From Capillimicrobium parvum (GTDB lineage: Bacteria; Actinomycetota; Thermoleophilia; Solirubrobacterales; Solirubrobacteraceae): DNA of 64,000 nt. Every line of letters starts with the position of its first letter. The stretch's first letter is position 1. The notes under the pieces were generated by a model. That model was not told the DNA's origin. It saw only the letters and a list, made by a program, of their open reading frames with translations, and searched no databases. The position numbers were made by a program, and so were the translations under genes. Where the stretch lies: the NCBI RefSeq assembly GCF_021172045.1, contig NZ_CP087164.1:1984001-2048000 (forward strand), written 5' to 3'. Positions 1-9,907 of this stretch are shown piece after piece.

Positions 1-1
1 G

Positions 2-292
2 ATCAAGCAGAAGACCGGTGAGGCGCCGCCGAACTCCTATCCGGTCATGGGCTACTCCGAGATGCAGAGCATCGCGCGAGCCATGGAGGCGGCCGGGTCC
101 ACCGACGCCGAGGCGGTCGCGGCCGCACTGAACAAGTTCAGCGACGAGGAGCTGCTCGCCGGGCCCACGACGTACACCGAGGACTGTCACATCCCGGTGG
201 GTCGCCCCATGCGGGTCATGCAGTTCGACGGTGGCAAGCTGTCGTTCCTCGAGTCCATCAAGCCCGAATCGGTGCCCGAGGCGCCCTGCTGA
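2..292 (+). CDS. branched-chain amino-acid ABC transporter substrate-binding protein, C-terminal end (partial)
   Basis: The reading frame is open from the left edge and ends at a TGA; 96 residues are visible. In family terms this is the last part of a type I periplasmic binding protein (LivK/LivJ), which captures a branched-chain amino acid or a similar carboxylate outside the cell. The assignment rests mainly on position: livG begins 2 bases downstream and livF, livH and livM follow. The visible part has the helical segment and terminal strand ([16 protein letters not shown]) usual at the end of this family. Ligand is unknown. Confidence 0.75.
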   Translation: MKQKTGEAPPNSYPVMGYSEMQSIARAMEAAGSTDAEAVAAALNKFSDEELLAGPTTYTEDCHIPVGRPMRVMQFDGGKLSFLESIKPESVPEAPC

Positions 293-294
293 GC

Positions 295-1098
295 GTGAGC
301 GGGAGCCCCTCCACAAGCGTTTCCCCCCGGCCTGACGCCGGGGGGAGCCGCGACCTCCGACCGGCGCTCTCGACGCGTGGCGTCAGCGTGCGCTTCGGCA
401 GCCTCACCGCGCTCGAGGACGTCGACCTGGAGATCCGCCAGGGCGAGATCCTTGGGCTGATCGGCCCGAACGGCGCAGGGAAGACGACGCTGCTCAACGT
501 TCTGACCGGCTATCAGCGGCCGAGCGCCGGGACCGTCCGGCTCGGCGACCGGGACGTGACGAAGCAGTCGCCAGGGCGGCGCAGCCGCATGGGCGTGACA
601 CGGACGTTCCAGAACGTCCGGCTGTTCGCATCGCTGTCGGTCCGCGAGAACGTGGAGGTCGCCGCGCTCGGCGCCGGGCGCTCGCCGCGCTCGGCGCACG
701 CGCTGGCCAGCAGCCTGCTGGCTCGGCTCGGTCTCGACCAGCGGGCGGACGTCGCCGCCGCGTCGTTGCCGTATGGCGACGAGCGCCGACTCGGCGTGGC
801 GCGCGCGCTCGCGACCGAGCCGCGCTTCCTGCTGCTCGACGAGCCCGCGGCCGGCCTCAACGAGGTGGAGAGCGACGAGCTGCTGGAGTTGCTGCGCTCG
901 CTTCCGGAGGCGTTCGGCTGCGCGCTGCTGATCGTGGAGCACGACATGCGCCTCATGACGCGGCTGTGTCCGCGTCTGCAGGTGCTCGACTACGGACGCA
1001 CGATCGGGATCGGCTCTCCGGCGGAGATGCGGGCCGATCGCCGCGTTCTGGAGGCATATCTCGGAGCGGAGGAGGCTGCACGCGATGCTGAGGGTTGA
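295..1098 (+). CDS. livG: branched-chain amino-acid ABC transporter ATPase LivG
   Basis: This is one of the two ATPase subunits that power import through LivH/LivM. Walker A GPNGAGKT is at about residues 57-64, the family-specific signature region LPYGDERR near 158, Walker B FLLLDEPA near 182 and the switch histidine in IVEHDM near 216. At 267 residues it is slightly longer than usual because of about 27 N-terminal residues rich in Ser, Pro and Gly before the ABC fold. The GTG start lies 2 bases after the binding-protein stop, and the last 14 bases overlap livF, so translation is probably coupled. Confidence 0.93.
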   Translation: MSGSPSTSVSPRPDAGGSRDLRPALSTRGVSVRFGSLTALEDVDLEIRQGEILGLIGPNGAGKTTLLNVLTGYQRPSAGTVRLGDRDVTKQSPGRRSRMGVTRTFQNVRLFASLSVRENVEVAALGAGRSPRSAHALASSLLARLGLDQRADVAAASLPYGDERRLGVARALATEPRFLLLDEPAAGLNEVESDELLELLRSLPEAFGCALLIVEHDMRLMTRLCPRLQVLDYGRTIGIGSPAEMRADRRVLEAYLGAEEAARDAEG

Positions 1099-1795
1099 CG
1101 ACCTCTCGGTGCGCTATGGCCGCGTCGAGGCGCTGCGCGGCGTCTCGCTCGAGCTGCGCGACCGCGAGGCGGTCGGCATCCTCGGCGCGAACGGCGCCGG
1201 CAAGACGACGTTGCTCGCGACGATCGCCGGGCTCCTGAGTCCCGCGCGCGGAACGATCGAGCTCGACGGGCGCCGCATCGACGGTTCGCCTCCCGAGTCG
1301 ATCGTGCGCGGGGGCATCGCCCACGTCCCGGAGGGACGGCGGATCTTCGGCAGCCTCACGGTCGGCGAGAACATGCGTCTCGCGCGCAACGCGCGCCGCA
1401 ACGATGGGAACTTCGCCGAGGACCTCGAAGGGGTGATGGAGCTGTTGCCGACGTTGCGGCGCCTGCTCGACACGCCGGCCGGCAAGCTGTCCGGCGGCGA
1501 GCAACAGCAGCTCGCGATCGCCCGCGCCCTGCTGTGCGAGCCGCGCGTGCTGATGCTCGACGAGCCATCGCTCGGCCTCGCGCCGCAGGTCGTCGACACG
1601 GTCTTCGAAGTGCTCGCGAGCCTGCGCGCCCGAGGCGTCACGCTGCTCCTGGTCGAGCAGAACGTCCGTCGCACGCTGCGTCTCGTCGATCGCGCGTATG
1701 TCCTGCGCGCCGGGAACGTCGAGGTCAGCGGCTCGCGGGAGGAGCTCGCAGACTTCGAGGCCCTTGCCGACGCATACCTGGGAGCGGCCCGATGA
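1085..1795 (+). CDS. livF: branched-chain amino-acid ABC transporter ATPase LivF
   Basis: Second ATPase of the Liv importer, 236 residues, normal for LivF. Walker A GANGAGKT is at residues 34-41, the signature LSGGEQQQ near 135 and Walker B VLMLDEPS near 156; the switch region reads LLVEQNV, the usual LivF form. The gene starts inside the end of livG and its stop overlaps the livH start, so the whole transporter looks like one translationally coupled operon. Confidence 0.94.
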   Translation: MLRVDDLSVRYGRVEALRGVSLELRDREAVGILGANGAGKTTLLATIAGLLSPARGTIELDGRRIDGSPPESIVRGGIAHVPEGRRIFGSLTVGENMRLARNARRNDGNFAEDLEGVMELLPTLRRLLDTPAGKLSGGEQQQLAIARALLCEPRVLMLDEPSLGLAPQVVDTVFEVLASLRARGVTLLLVEQNVRRTLRLVDRAYVLRAGNVEVSGSREELADFEALADAYLGAAR

Positions 1796-2676
1796 GCACC
1801 ATCATCCAGAACGCGCTCGACGCGATCGCGCTCGGCAGCGTGTACGCGGTGTTCGCGCTCGGCATCGCCCTGATCTTCGGCGTCATGCGTCTGGTCAACC
1901 TCGCTCACGGCGAGATCATCATGGCCGCCGGCTACACGCTGCTCGTCACGGGTGGATGGCCCTGGTGGGCGCGGGTCGGCGCAGCGCTGGCGGTCGGCGT
2001 GGTCCTCAGCGTTCTCATGCACCGACTGGCGTTCAAACCGCTGCAAGGGGCATCGGCGGTCACGTTGATGGTCGGCTCGCTCGCGGTCAGCGCATTGCTT
2101 CAGACGTCCGTGCTGACCTGGCGCGGCGGCAATCCGGAGGGCACGCGCAACCTCCCGCTCCTCAACGATGCCATCGAGATCGCCGGCGTGCGCGTCAGCG
2201 TCCTGAGCCTCGTCAGCGTCGGTGTCGTGGCGAGCCTGCTCGTCGGCCTGGCGGTGCTCCTGCGCCGAACGGACCTGGGGCTCCGCATGCGCGCCGCTGC
2301 CGAGGACTTCTCGATGGCGCGCATGCTCGGAGTCAAGGCCGACGCGGTGATCATGTTCGCCTTCGCAATCGCCGGGCTGCTCGCCGCCGTCGGTGGCGTG
2401 CTGGTCGTGTCTCAGACCGGTACGGTCACCCCGACGATCGGGCTCAGCGTGATGCTGTTCGGACTGATCGCGTGTGTGCTCGGCGGGCTTGGCAGCCTTG
2501 CCGGTGCCGTCCTCGGCGGCTTCGTGCTGGGGTGCGCCTCCGTCGTGCTGCAAGCGACGCTGCCGCTCGAGTTACGGCCGTACCGCGACGCGTTCCTGTT
2601 CGCCGGTGTGTTTCTCGTGATCCTGCTGCGGCCCGAGGGCCTGGTCCGGACGTCTGCGCTTCAGGAGCGTGTGTGA
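1792..2676 (+). CDS. livH: branched-chain amino-acid ABC transporter permease LivH
   Basis: Inner-membrane permease of 294 residues with about eight hydrophobic segments. The N-terminal block with LVNLAHGEIIMAAGY is the hallmark of LivH. The ATG overlaps the livF stop (ATGA). An in-frame opening extends further upstream but runs through livF, so the overlap start is preferred. It forms the translocation channel together with LivM, whose ATG overlaps this gene's stop by one base. Confidence 0.93.
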   Translation: MSTIIQNALDAIALGSVYAVFALGIALIFGVMRLVNLAHGEIIMAAGYTLLVTGGWPWWARVGAALAVGVVLSVLMHRLAFKPLQGASAVTLMVGSLAVSALLQTSVLTWRGGNPEGTRNLPLLNDAIEIAGVRVSVLSLVSVGVVASLLVGLAVLLRRTDLGLRMRAAAEDFSMARMLGVKADAVIMFAFAIAGLLAAVGGVLVVSQTGTVTPTIGLSVMLFGLIACVLGGLGSLAGAVLGGFVLGCASVVLQATLPLELRPYRDAFLFAGVFLVILLRPEGLVRTSALQERV

Positions 2677-3773
2677 TGCGAGAGCGCTTGTCTGCCGTAT
2701 CGGTCACCCGTGCGCTGCGGGTCGCGGCGCTGCCGGCACTCGTCCTGTGCGTGCTCGCGCTCGTCCTGGACGGCGGGTCCTCGAGCCTCCAGGACACCGG
2801 CGCGCGTGGGCTGATCTTCCTGGTTGCCGTCCTCGGCCTCTACACGTTCATGGGCAACTCCGGCGTGATCTCCTTCGGCCACGCGAGCTTTGCGGCGATC
2901 GGCGCCTACGTCGGGGCCGTCCTGTCGCTCAACCCGGCGCAGAAGCTGCTGCAGCTGCCCGGGCTGCCGGAGTTCGCCGGCAAGGCCGAGCTGTCGCCGA
3001 CCCTGGCGGTGCTGGTCGGCGCCGCGGGCGCCGCCGTGTTCGCCCTGGTGATCGTCGTGCCCATCGTGCGTCTCTCGGGACTCGCGGCGGGGCTGGCGAC
3101 GTTCTCCATCCTCGTGATAGTTCGCGTGGTGATCAGCAACTGGGACGGGGTCACGCGCGGGACGCAGGGACTCAGTGGCGTGCCTGACGGCGGCGAGGGC
3201 CCGCTCGCCATCCTGCCATGGGCCCTGGGGGCGCTCGCGATAGCGGCCCTGTTCCAGTGCGGTCGCGCAGGGCGGCGATTGCGAGCCTCGCGCGAGGACG
3301 AGGTCTCGGCCCGCTCCGTCGGCATCCGAGTCGAGGTCGAGCGCGGCGTCGCGTTCGTCGTCAGTGCCGCGATCACTGGCGCAGCCGGGGTTCTCTACGC
3401 CCAGTACCTGGGCACGTTCGGACCCGACAGCTTCTACCTGACGCTCACGTTCATGCTGATCGCGATGCTGATCATCGGCGGCATGTCGTCGCTCTGGGGC
3501 GCTGTTCTGGGGACGATCGTGGTTGTCGCCATCACGGACATCCTGCAGCGCGTCGAGCAGGATGGCCTGCGCGCGGGGCCGGTCGATATCGGCAGCATCG
3601 AGAACCTGAGCAACATCGGGCTGGCGCTCGCGATGCTGGGGATCCTGATCCTGCGACCCGAGGGCATCGCTCGCGGGCGCGAGCTGCTGCCTCCTCGGCT
3701 GCGGCGGCGGTCGGCCATGAAGGGTGAGCCGGTGGACGCGAAAGATGGCGCCGGGATGCCGTCCGACGCGTAA
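2676..3773 (+). CDS. livM: branched-chain amino-acid ABC transporter permease LivM
   Basis: Second permease, 365 residues. It has repeated membrane segments and the LivM landmark NSGVISFGHASFAAIGAYVG near residue 50, plus the cytoplasmic EAA-like stretch LRASREDEVSARSVGI. The C-terminus ends in a short charged tail. ATG is chosen because it overlaps the livH stop; longer openings run through livH out of frame. It is the last transporter gene, and a TetR gene follows after 15 bases. Confidence 0.92.
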   Translation: MRERLSAVSVTRALRVAALPALVLCVLALVLDGGSSSLQDTGARGLIFLVAVLGLYTFMGNSGVISFGHASFAAIGAYVGAVLSLNPAQKLLQLPGLPEFAGKAELSPTLAVLVGAAGAAVFALVIVVPIVRLSGLAAGLATFSILVIVRVVISNWDGVTRGTQGLSGVPDGGEGPLAILPWALGALAIAALFQCGRAGRRLRASREDEVSARSVGIRVEVERGVAFVVSAAITGAAGVLYAQYLGTFGPDSFYLTLTFMLIAMLIIGGMSSLWGAVLGTIVVVAITDILQRVEQDGLRAGPVDIGSIENLSNIGLALAMLGILILRPEGIARGRELLPPRLRRRSAMKGEPVDAKDGAGMPSDA

Positions 3774-3788
3774 CCGTATGCTGCCGCC

Positions 3789-4472
3789 ATGAGCGTCGTC
3801 CGCGGATCAGGCGAGCTGTCCGCCGCGCGGCGTGTGGCGGCCGTGGAACGCCGGGTCGCGCAGCAGTGGGCGGCCATCCCGTCGGTGACCGACAACGAGG
3901 AGCTGCTCCAGCGGCGGCGGTTGCAGATCGCCGGCGCGGCGTACGAGGAGTTCGCCCGTACGGGCTTTGCCTCCACGAGCGTCAGCACGGTCGCGCGGCA
4001 CGCGGGAATGGACAAGCGCACGCTCTACGACTATGTGCGCGACAAGCACGATCTGCTCTACATCGTCTTCCTGTACTTCCTACCGCGCCAGGTGCAAGCC
4101 ATCGGCGGGGCTCTGGCGGACGTCGACGATCCGGTCGACCAGATCAGGGCCATGGCACGCGCCCATCTGACGTTCCTCGACGAGCACGAATCGCTCGGCC
4201 TTCTCTACTACCGCGAGATGCGCCACCTCCGGCGCGAGCAGATCTCCGAGGTACTCGAGATGATCGGGGCGATCGTCGAGCTGTATGAGGAAGTCATCCG
4301 CCGAGGGGCCGACGAGGGACGCTTCCGGACCTCCAACGCACGGCTGGCCGCGCGGACGCTGGCCGCCGCACTCGACATGCCGAGCCTGACGGCGTGGGAC
4401 GTGAGCAGGTACGACTTGAGCGCCATCGAGAAGGAGATCCTCCACGTCGTGCTCGATGGCCTCGTGGCGTAG
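3789..4472 (+). CDS. TetR-family transcriptional regulator
   Basis: A 227-residue TetR protein. About 35 charged residues precede the DNA-binding domain, which spans roughly residues 45-95 and contains TGFASTSVSTVARHAGMDKR and the typical TLYDYVRDKHDLL helix. The all-helical ligand domain follows. It starts 15 bases after livM on the same strand, so it may be co-transcribed with and control the transporter operon. The ligand cannot be read from sequence. Confidence 0.88.
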   Translation: MSVVRGSGELSAARRVAAVERRVAQQWAAIPSVTDNEELLQRRRLQIAGAAYEEFARTGFASTSVSTVARHAGMDKRTLYDYVRDKHDLLYIVFLYFLPRQVQAIGGALADVDDPVDQIRAMARAHLTFLDEHESLGLLYYREMRHLRREQISEVLEMIGAIVELYEEVIRRGADEGRFRTSNARLAARTLAAALDMPSLTAWDVSRYDLSAIEKEILHVVLDGLVA

Positions 4473-4487
4473 GCCGTGGGCTGCCCC

Positions 4488-5847
<1,360 letters not shown>

Positions 5848-5855
<8 letters not shown>

Positions 5856-6855
5856 CACAGACCTCCAGCGCAGCGGACAGGATCTTCGCCTCGTGCGGAA
5901 GCGCCGCATCCTCGAGGCTCTTGGCGTAGGGCATCGGGACCTCCGCCATGCCGACCCGCCCGACGGGCGCGTCCAGGTCGTCGAAGCACGCGGTCGAGAT
6001 GCGGCTGGCGACCTCGGCGGTCACGCCGTAGGACGCCCAGCCCTCCTCGACGCACAGCGCGCGGTTCGTCTTCGCCACGGAGGCCGCGACGGTCTCCATG
6101 TCGAGTGGGCGCAGCGAGCGCAGGTCGACGACCTCGGCTGAGATGCCGTGCTCGTCCTGCAGCTGCTCGGCCACGTGCAGGCAGCGGGTCACGGCGAAGG
6201 AATGTGCCACAAGCGTGAGGTCCGTGCCAGCCCGCGCGACGCGCGCCAGGCCGATCGGCACCTCGCCGTCGACGGAGGTGTCGACCTCGCCCTTGGCCTT
6301 GTAGAGCTGAAGGTTCTCGACGACGAGCACGGGATCGTCGTCGCGGATGGCCGCCTTCAGCAGGCCGCGCGCGTCCGCCGGGGTCGCGGGCGCGACGACC
6401 TTCAGGCCGGGGACGTTGGCGAACCAGCCCTCGAAGGACTGCGAGTGCTGCGCGGTGAGCTGGTTGCCGGCGCCGTTCGGGGTGCGGATCACGAGGGGGA
6501 CGCCGACCTGGCCGCCGAACATGTAGCGCACCTTCGCCGCGTGGTTGACGACCTGGTCCATCGCCACGAGGATGAAGTTCAGGGTCATGATCTCGGCGAC
6601 CGGGCGCATGCCCGACATCGCCGCGCCGACGGCGGCGCCGACGAACCCCTCCTCGGAGATCGGGGTCTCCATCACGCGCTCCGGGCCGAAGTCGTCGAAG
6701 AGGCCGGCGGTCACCTTGTAGGAGCCCTGGAACACGCCGATCTCCTCGCCCATGAGGAAGACGGACGGGTCGCGCTCGAGCTCCTCGCGCATCGCCAGGC
6801 GCAGCGCCTCGCGGTAGGTCATGGTCTCGACGCCGGCGGCGGTCTCGGAGGCCAT
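5848..6855 (-). CDS. 2-oxo-acid dehydrogenase E1 component, beta subunit
   Basis: Beta half of the thiamine-diphosphate-dependent E1 decarboxylase, 335 residues. Family landmarks are FLMGEEIGVFQGSYKVT, the block VMETPISEEGFVGAAVGAAM, and the C-terminal transketolase domain with EVVDLRSLRPLDMETV. It works with the alpha subunit encoded 2 bases upstream and hands the acyl group to E2 just downstream. No E3 gene is seen nearby, so dihydrolipoamide dehydrogenase must come from elsewhere. Pyruvate is the likeliest substrate; acetoin-type complexes have the same architecture. Confidence 0.93.
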
Positions 6856-6857
6856 CG

Positions 6858-7979
6858 TCACGCCGCCTGCTGGAGCTGGGCGATCACCTGCGCCTCGCCC
6901 GCGGGAGCCCCCGGGGCCATGCGGGCGAACTGCTCGGCGGTGCGCGGGTCGCCGTAGACGAACTCCGCGAGCGTGTCGACGCTCGGCTGCGGCGAGGCGT
7001 CGGCGAACGCGACGGCCGCGTCGACCGCCTCCTGCGCCTCGCGGGCGACCGCGTCGAGCTCGCCCTCCGCCACGCCGGCGGCGAGGAGCTTCTGGGTCGC
7101 CAGCGCGAGCGGGTCGCGCTTGGACGCCCACTCCTCGACCTCGTCCTTCGTGCGGTAGGCGGTCCCCGCGTCGGCGACCGAGTGGCCGCGCAGGCGGTAC
7201 GTCATGACCTCGAGGACGGCGGGCTGACGGTCCTCGCGGGCCCGCTGCAGCAGGGCGTCGGCCGCCGCGTGGACGGCCTCGACGTCCTGGCCGTCCACAC
7301 GCTCGCCGGGCATCCGGAATGCCGCGGCGCGCTTGTGGATCTCGGGCTCGGCCGACGCCTGGTCGACCGTCGTGCCCATGCCGTAGCCGTTGTTGAAGAC
7401 GGCGAACACGACGGGCAGGCGCCATACCGCGGCAAGGTTGAGCGCCTCGTGCCATGCACCCATGTTCACGGCGCCGTCGCCGAGCTCGCAGAGCACCGCC
7501 ATCTTCTCGCCGCGCTTGACTCCGGCGAGCGCGACGCCCGTGGCGATCGGTAGCTGGCCGGCGACGATGCCCCAGCCGCCGAGGTAGCCGCGATCGGGGT
7601 CGAGGAGGTGCATCGACCCGCCGCGGCCGGCGGCGCAGCCGTCCTCGCGGCCGAACAGCTCGGCCATGACGGCCTGGGGCGACGTGCCGCGGGCGAGCGC
7701 GAACCCATGGGAGCGGTAGGAGGTCAGCAGCTTGTCCTGCGGCTGGAGCGCGGCCACGGCGCCGACGGTCGCCGCCTCCTGCCCGATCGCCAGGTGGCAG
7801 TAGCCGCCGATGCGGGCGCGCTTGTACTGGCGTTCGGCCTCCTGCTCGAAGAGGCGGATCAGCGTCATGTCGCGCAGGGCCGCGAGCAGATCGAGCGGCC
7901 GCTGCGGTGCGTGGGCGGCCGCCACCGCGTCGGGACGCCGGGCGCTCCGGCTCTGGGTACGGCGGCGGGTGGTGGCCAT
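6858..7979 (-). CDS. 2-oxo-acid dehydrogenase E1 component, alpha subunit
   Basis: Alpha subunit of E1, 373 residues, carrying the thiamine diphosphate site: GDGAVN near residue 164 runs to NN near 193, the canonical GDG-X(24-27)-NN motif. The substrate-side stretch LLTSYRSHGFALARG and the GHSVAD phosphorylation-loop region are present. The first 30 residues are Arg/Ala-rich and disordered-looking. ATG at 7979 is chosen because the opening further upstream runs through the operator and into the divergent gntR. The start lies 37 bases from the 11-bp dyad, so this operon is probably controlled by the neighbouring GntR protein. Confidence 0.93.
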   Translation of the reverse strand: MATTRRRTQSRSARRPDAVAAAHAPQRPLDLLAALRDMTLIRLFEQEAERQYKRARIGGYCHLAIGQEAATVGAVAALQPQDKLLTSYRSHGFALARGTSPQAVMAELFGREDGCAAGRGGSMHLLDPDRGYLGGWGIVAGQLPIATGVALAGVKRGEKMAVLCELGDGAVNMGAWHEALNLAAVWRLPVVFAVFNNGYGMGTTVDQASAEPEIHKRAAAFRMPGERVDGQDVEAVHAAADALLQRAREDRQPAVLEVMTYRLRGHSVADAGTAYRTKDEVEEWASKRDPLALATQKLLAAGVAEGELDAVAREAQEAVDAAVAFADASPQPSVDTLAEFVYGDPRTAEQFARMAPGAPAGEAQVIAQLQQAA

Positions 7980-8015
7980 CTGGTCAGCTCTCCGGTCGAT
8001 CGAAACGAACAGGCA

Positions 8016-8043
8016 TTGTATCCACAGCAGTTTGTGGATACAA
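8016..8043. promoter_or_regulatory. GntR-type operator dyad between E1 alpha and gntR
   Basis: A perfect inverted repeat: TTGTATCCACA (8016-8026), 6-base spacer, TGTGGATACAA (8033-8043). It is the most AT-rich part of the divergent intergenic region and sits 37 bases from the E1 alpha start and 16 bases from the gntR start. FCD-type GntR dimers bind dyads of this kind, so both autoregulation and control of the dehydrogenase operon are expected. The dyad is observed; binding is inferred. Confidence 0.8.
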
Positions 8044-8058
8044 GACGACTCTGCAACG

Positions 8059-8790
8059 ATGTGCGCCGCCATGGAGAAGCTCGCAACCGAGCGCCACAAC
8101 GTCGACGCCGTCCACGACCGGCTGCGCGGCGCCATCCTCCGGGGCGACATCCCGCCGGGGGAGGTGCTCCAGCAGGTCGCGCTCGCCGAGGAGCTCGGGG
8201 TCAGCCGCACGCCGCTGCGTGAGGCGTTCCGCCTACTCCAGCGCGAGGGCCTGCTCGAGGGCAGCCCGAACCGCTCCTACCGGGTCACGTCGTTCTCGCC
8301 GCGCGACCTCGAGGAGCTCTACGTCACCTTCCTCCCGCTCCAGGCGCTGGCGATCCGCCTGACGATCCCGCTGCTGCAGAGCTCGGACATCGCGACGATG
8401 ATGGGCGACCTCGCCCAGATGGACCACTACGCCGAGGCGCAGGACGTCGAGGGCTGGGAGGTCCCGCACCGCGAGTTCCACCGCCGCCTGATCCAGCACG
8501 CCGGCCGGCGCGTCGTCGAGCTGCTCGATCAGCTCTCCGACCACGCGGGCCGCTACCGGCGCGTGTACCTCGCGGGCACGTCCTACGGCTTCGAGGCGGC
8601 CGCGGCCGAGCACCGCGAGCTGCTCGAGTCCTGCCGGGCCGGCGACACGAACCTCGCCGCCGCCCGGCTCGCCCACCACCTCGCGCACACGGCGCTCGAC
8701 GTGCTCGCGATGGCCGACGACGCCTACGAGCCGCACGCGCTCAAGGTCGCGCTCGCGGTCGCCCAGCTGCCGCTGCCGGACGAGCGCTGA
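8059..8790 (+). CDS. GntR-family regulator, FCD (FadR-like) subfamily
   Basis: A 243-residue regulator. The winged helix-turn-helix is at about residues 12-75 (LRGAILRGDIPPGEVLQQ, then LGVSRTPLREAFRLLQREGL), a textbook GntR N-domain. The all-helical C-terminal FCD domain keeps metal/ligand-type residues (HREFHRRL and HRELL). Divergent from the dehydrogenase operon across a perfect dyad, it probably senses a carboxylic acid related to that substrate. ATG at 8059 or at 8071 could be used; either leaves the domain intact. Confidence 0.92.
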   Translation: MCAAMEKLATERHNVDAVHDRLRGAILRGDIPPGEVLQQVALAEELGVSRTPLREAFRLLQREGLLEGSPNRSYRVTSFSPRDLEELYVTFLPLQALAIRLTIPLLQSSDIATMMGDLAQMDHYAEAQDVEGWEVPHREFHRRLIQHAGRRVVELLDQLSDHAGRYRRVYLAGTSYGFEAAAAEHRELLESCRAGDTNLAAARLAHHLAHTALDVLAMADDAYEPHALKVALAVAQLPLPDER

Positions 8791-8796
8791 GCGCGC

Positions 8797-8867
8797 CCGC
8801 CTCCCCGGTGCCGGCCCGCCTCCCCGGTGCGGACCTGCCTCCCCGGTGCGGGCCTGCCTCCCCGGGT
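8797..8867. repeat. short tandem GC-rich repeats after gntR
   Basis: Four consecutive units built on GCCTCCCCGGTGCGG with small changes, each about 18 bases. They begin a few bases after the gntR stop and precede the 46-bp repeats. They have no coding potential I can support. They may be slippage products or structured 3' RNA. Confidence 0.6.
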
Positions 8868-8870
8868 CGC

Positions 8871-8915
8871 CGAGCGTCGAGTTTCTCAGCCTGAGCCTCA
8901 GGAACTCGACGCTCG
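8871..8915. terminator. long hairpin downstream of gntR
   Basis: CGAGCGTCGAGTT (8871-8883) is the exact reverse complement of AACTCGACGCTCG (8903-8915), with 19 bases between. There is no T-run, as is usual in high-GC actinobacteria. It could end gntR transcription. Its right arm is part of the 46-bp tandem repeat. Confidence 0.5.
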
Positions 8916-9000
8916 ATGTGGGCGCGGGCCGCCCGGCGGGAGCTCAGGAACTCGACGCTCGACGTGGGCGCGGCCCGCCCGGCGGGAGCTGAGGAACGTG
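8897..9000. repeat. 46-bp tandem repeat before the esterase gene
   Basis: The block CTCAGGAACTCGACGCTCGA starts at 8897 and again at 8943, and a degraded third copy (CTGAGGAACGTG) starts at 8989, an exact 46-bp period. The rest of the unit is GC-rich (GTGGGCGCGG then GCCCGGCGGG). It sits wholly between genes, ending about 40 bases before the esterase start. Confidence 0.75.
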
Positions 9001-9041
9001 GCGCCCGCCGGTCGTTTGGGCGGCGTGCCATCGTGCCGCGC

Positions 9042-9890
9042 ATGCACGACTTCGAGATCACCCGCGACGTCGAGTTCGCGCAGGTGGACGGGCGCCCGCT
9101 GCTGCTGGACCTCTACCGGCCGGTCGCCGAGGACGACGTGCCCGCCGTCGTGATGCTGCACGGCGGCGCATGGATGCTCGGCGACCGGACGATGTACGCG
9201 GCCGAGCGCATCGAGCCGGTGGTGCGCCACGGGATCGCGGTGGCCAGCGCGAGCTATCGCTTCACCGACGAGGCGACGTACCCGGCGCAGCTGCACGACG
9301 TCAAGGCGGCGGTCCGGTGGGTGCGCGCCAACGCGGAAGAGCACGGGCTCAGCGCCGAGCGCGTCGGGGCGTGGGGGGCGTCGGCCGGTGGCTACCTCGC
9401 GCTGATGCTGGGCCTGACCGGCGGCCGCGACGAGCTCGAGGGCGACGTCGGCGGGCACACCGGGCTCGACAGCTCCGTGCAGGCGGTGTGCGCGCTCTTC
9501 GCGCCGAGCGACCTCGTTGCGCTCGACGACCACGTGCCCGACCCCGACATGCCGTTCCCGGCGCACATCCAGCGCGGGCCGGCCTTCGACGGGCCGAGCC
9601 CGTCCGCGCGGCTGCTCGGGCTGAGCGCCATCCGCGACGACACGGAGGCGGCGCTCGCCGCCAGCCCCGTCATGCACGCCGGCCGGGGCGACGCCCGCTT
9701 CCTGCTCCTGCACGGCGACGCCGATCCCATGGTTCCGGTGTCGCAGAGCCAGGCGATGTTCGGCGCGCTGGCAGGCGCCGGGCAGGACGCGAGCCTGCTC
9801 ATCCTCGCGGGCGCCAACCACGAGGGCCCCGAGTTCGCGCGGCCACCGGTCCTCGCGGCGGTCGCCGAGTTCTTCGCCGACGCGCTGTAG
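9042..9890 (+). CDS. alpha/beta hydrolase (esterase/lipase, HGG type)
   Basis: A 282-residue serine hydrolase. The oxyanion-hole motif HGGAW is at residues 40-44 and the nucleophile motif GASAG near 113, with Asp in HGDADPMVP near 226 and His in GANHEG near 263. No signal peptide is seen, so it is cytoplasmic. The HGG motif places it with carboxylesterases and hormone-sensitive-lipase-like enzymes; the substrate is unknown. ATG at 9042 is preferred, since an upstream in-frame opening only reads through the 46-bp repeats. Confidence 0.87.
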   Translation: MHDFEITRDVEFAQVDGRPLLLDLYRPVAEDDVPAVVMLHGGAWMLGDRTMYAAERIEPVVRHGIAVASASYRFTDEATYPAQLHDVKAAVRWVRANAEEHGLSAERVGAWGASAGGYLALMLGLTGGRDELEGDVGGHTGLDSSVQAVCALFAPSDLVALDDHVPDPDMPFPAHIQRGPAFDGPSPSARLLGLSAIRDDTEAALAASPVMHAGRGDARFLLLHGDADPMVPVSQSQAMFGALAGAGQDASLLILAGANHEGPEFARPPVLAAVAEFFADAL

Positions 9891-9907
9891 CGGGATCAGC
9901 CGCCGCC

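Noticed and set aside
8797-9000. Tandem repeats considered as a CRISPR array
   Set aside because: Units are abutting or of 46-bp period with no unique spacers of even size, and no cas genes are near.
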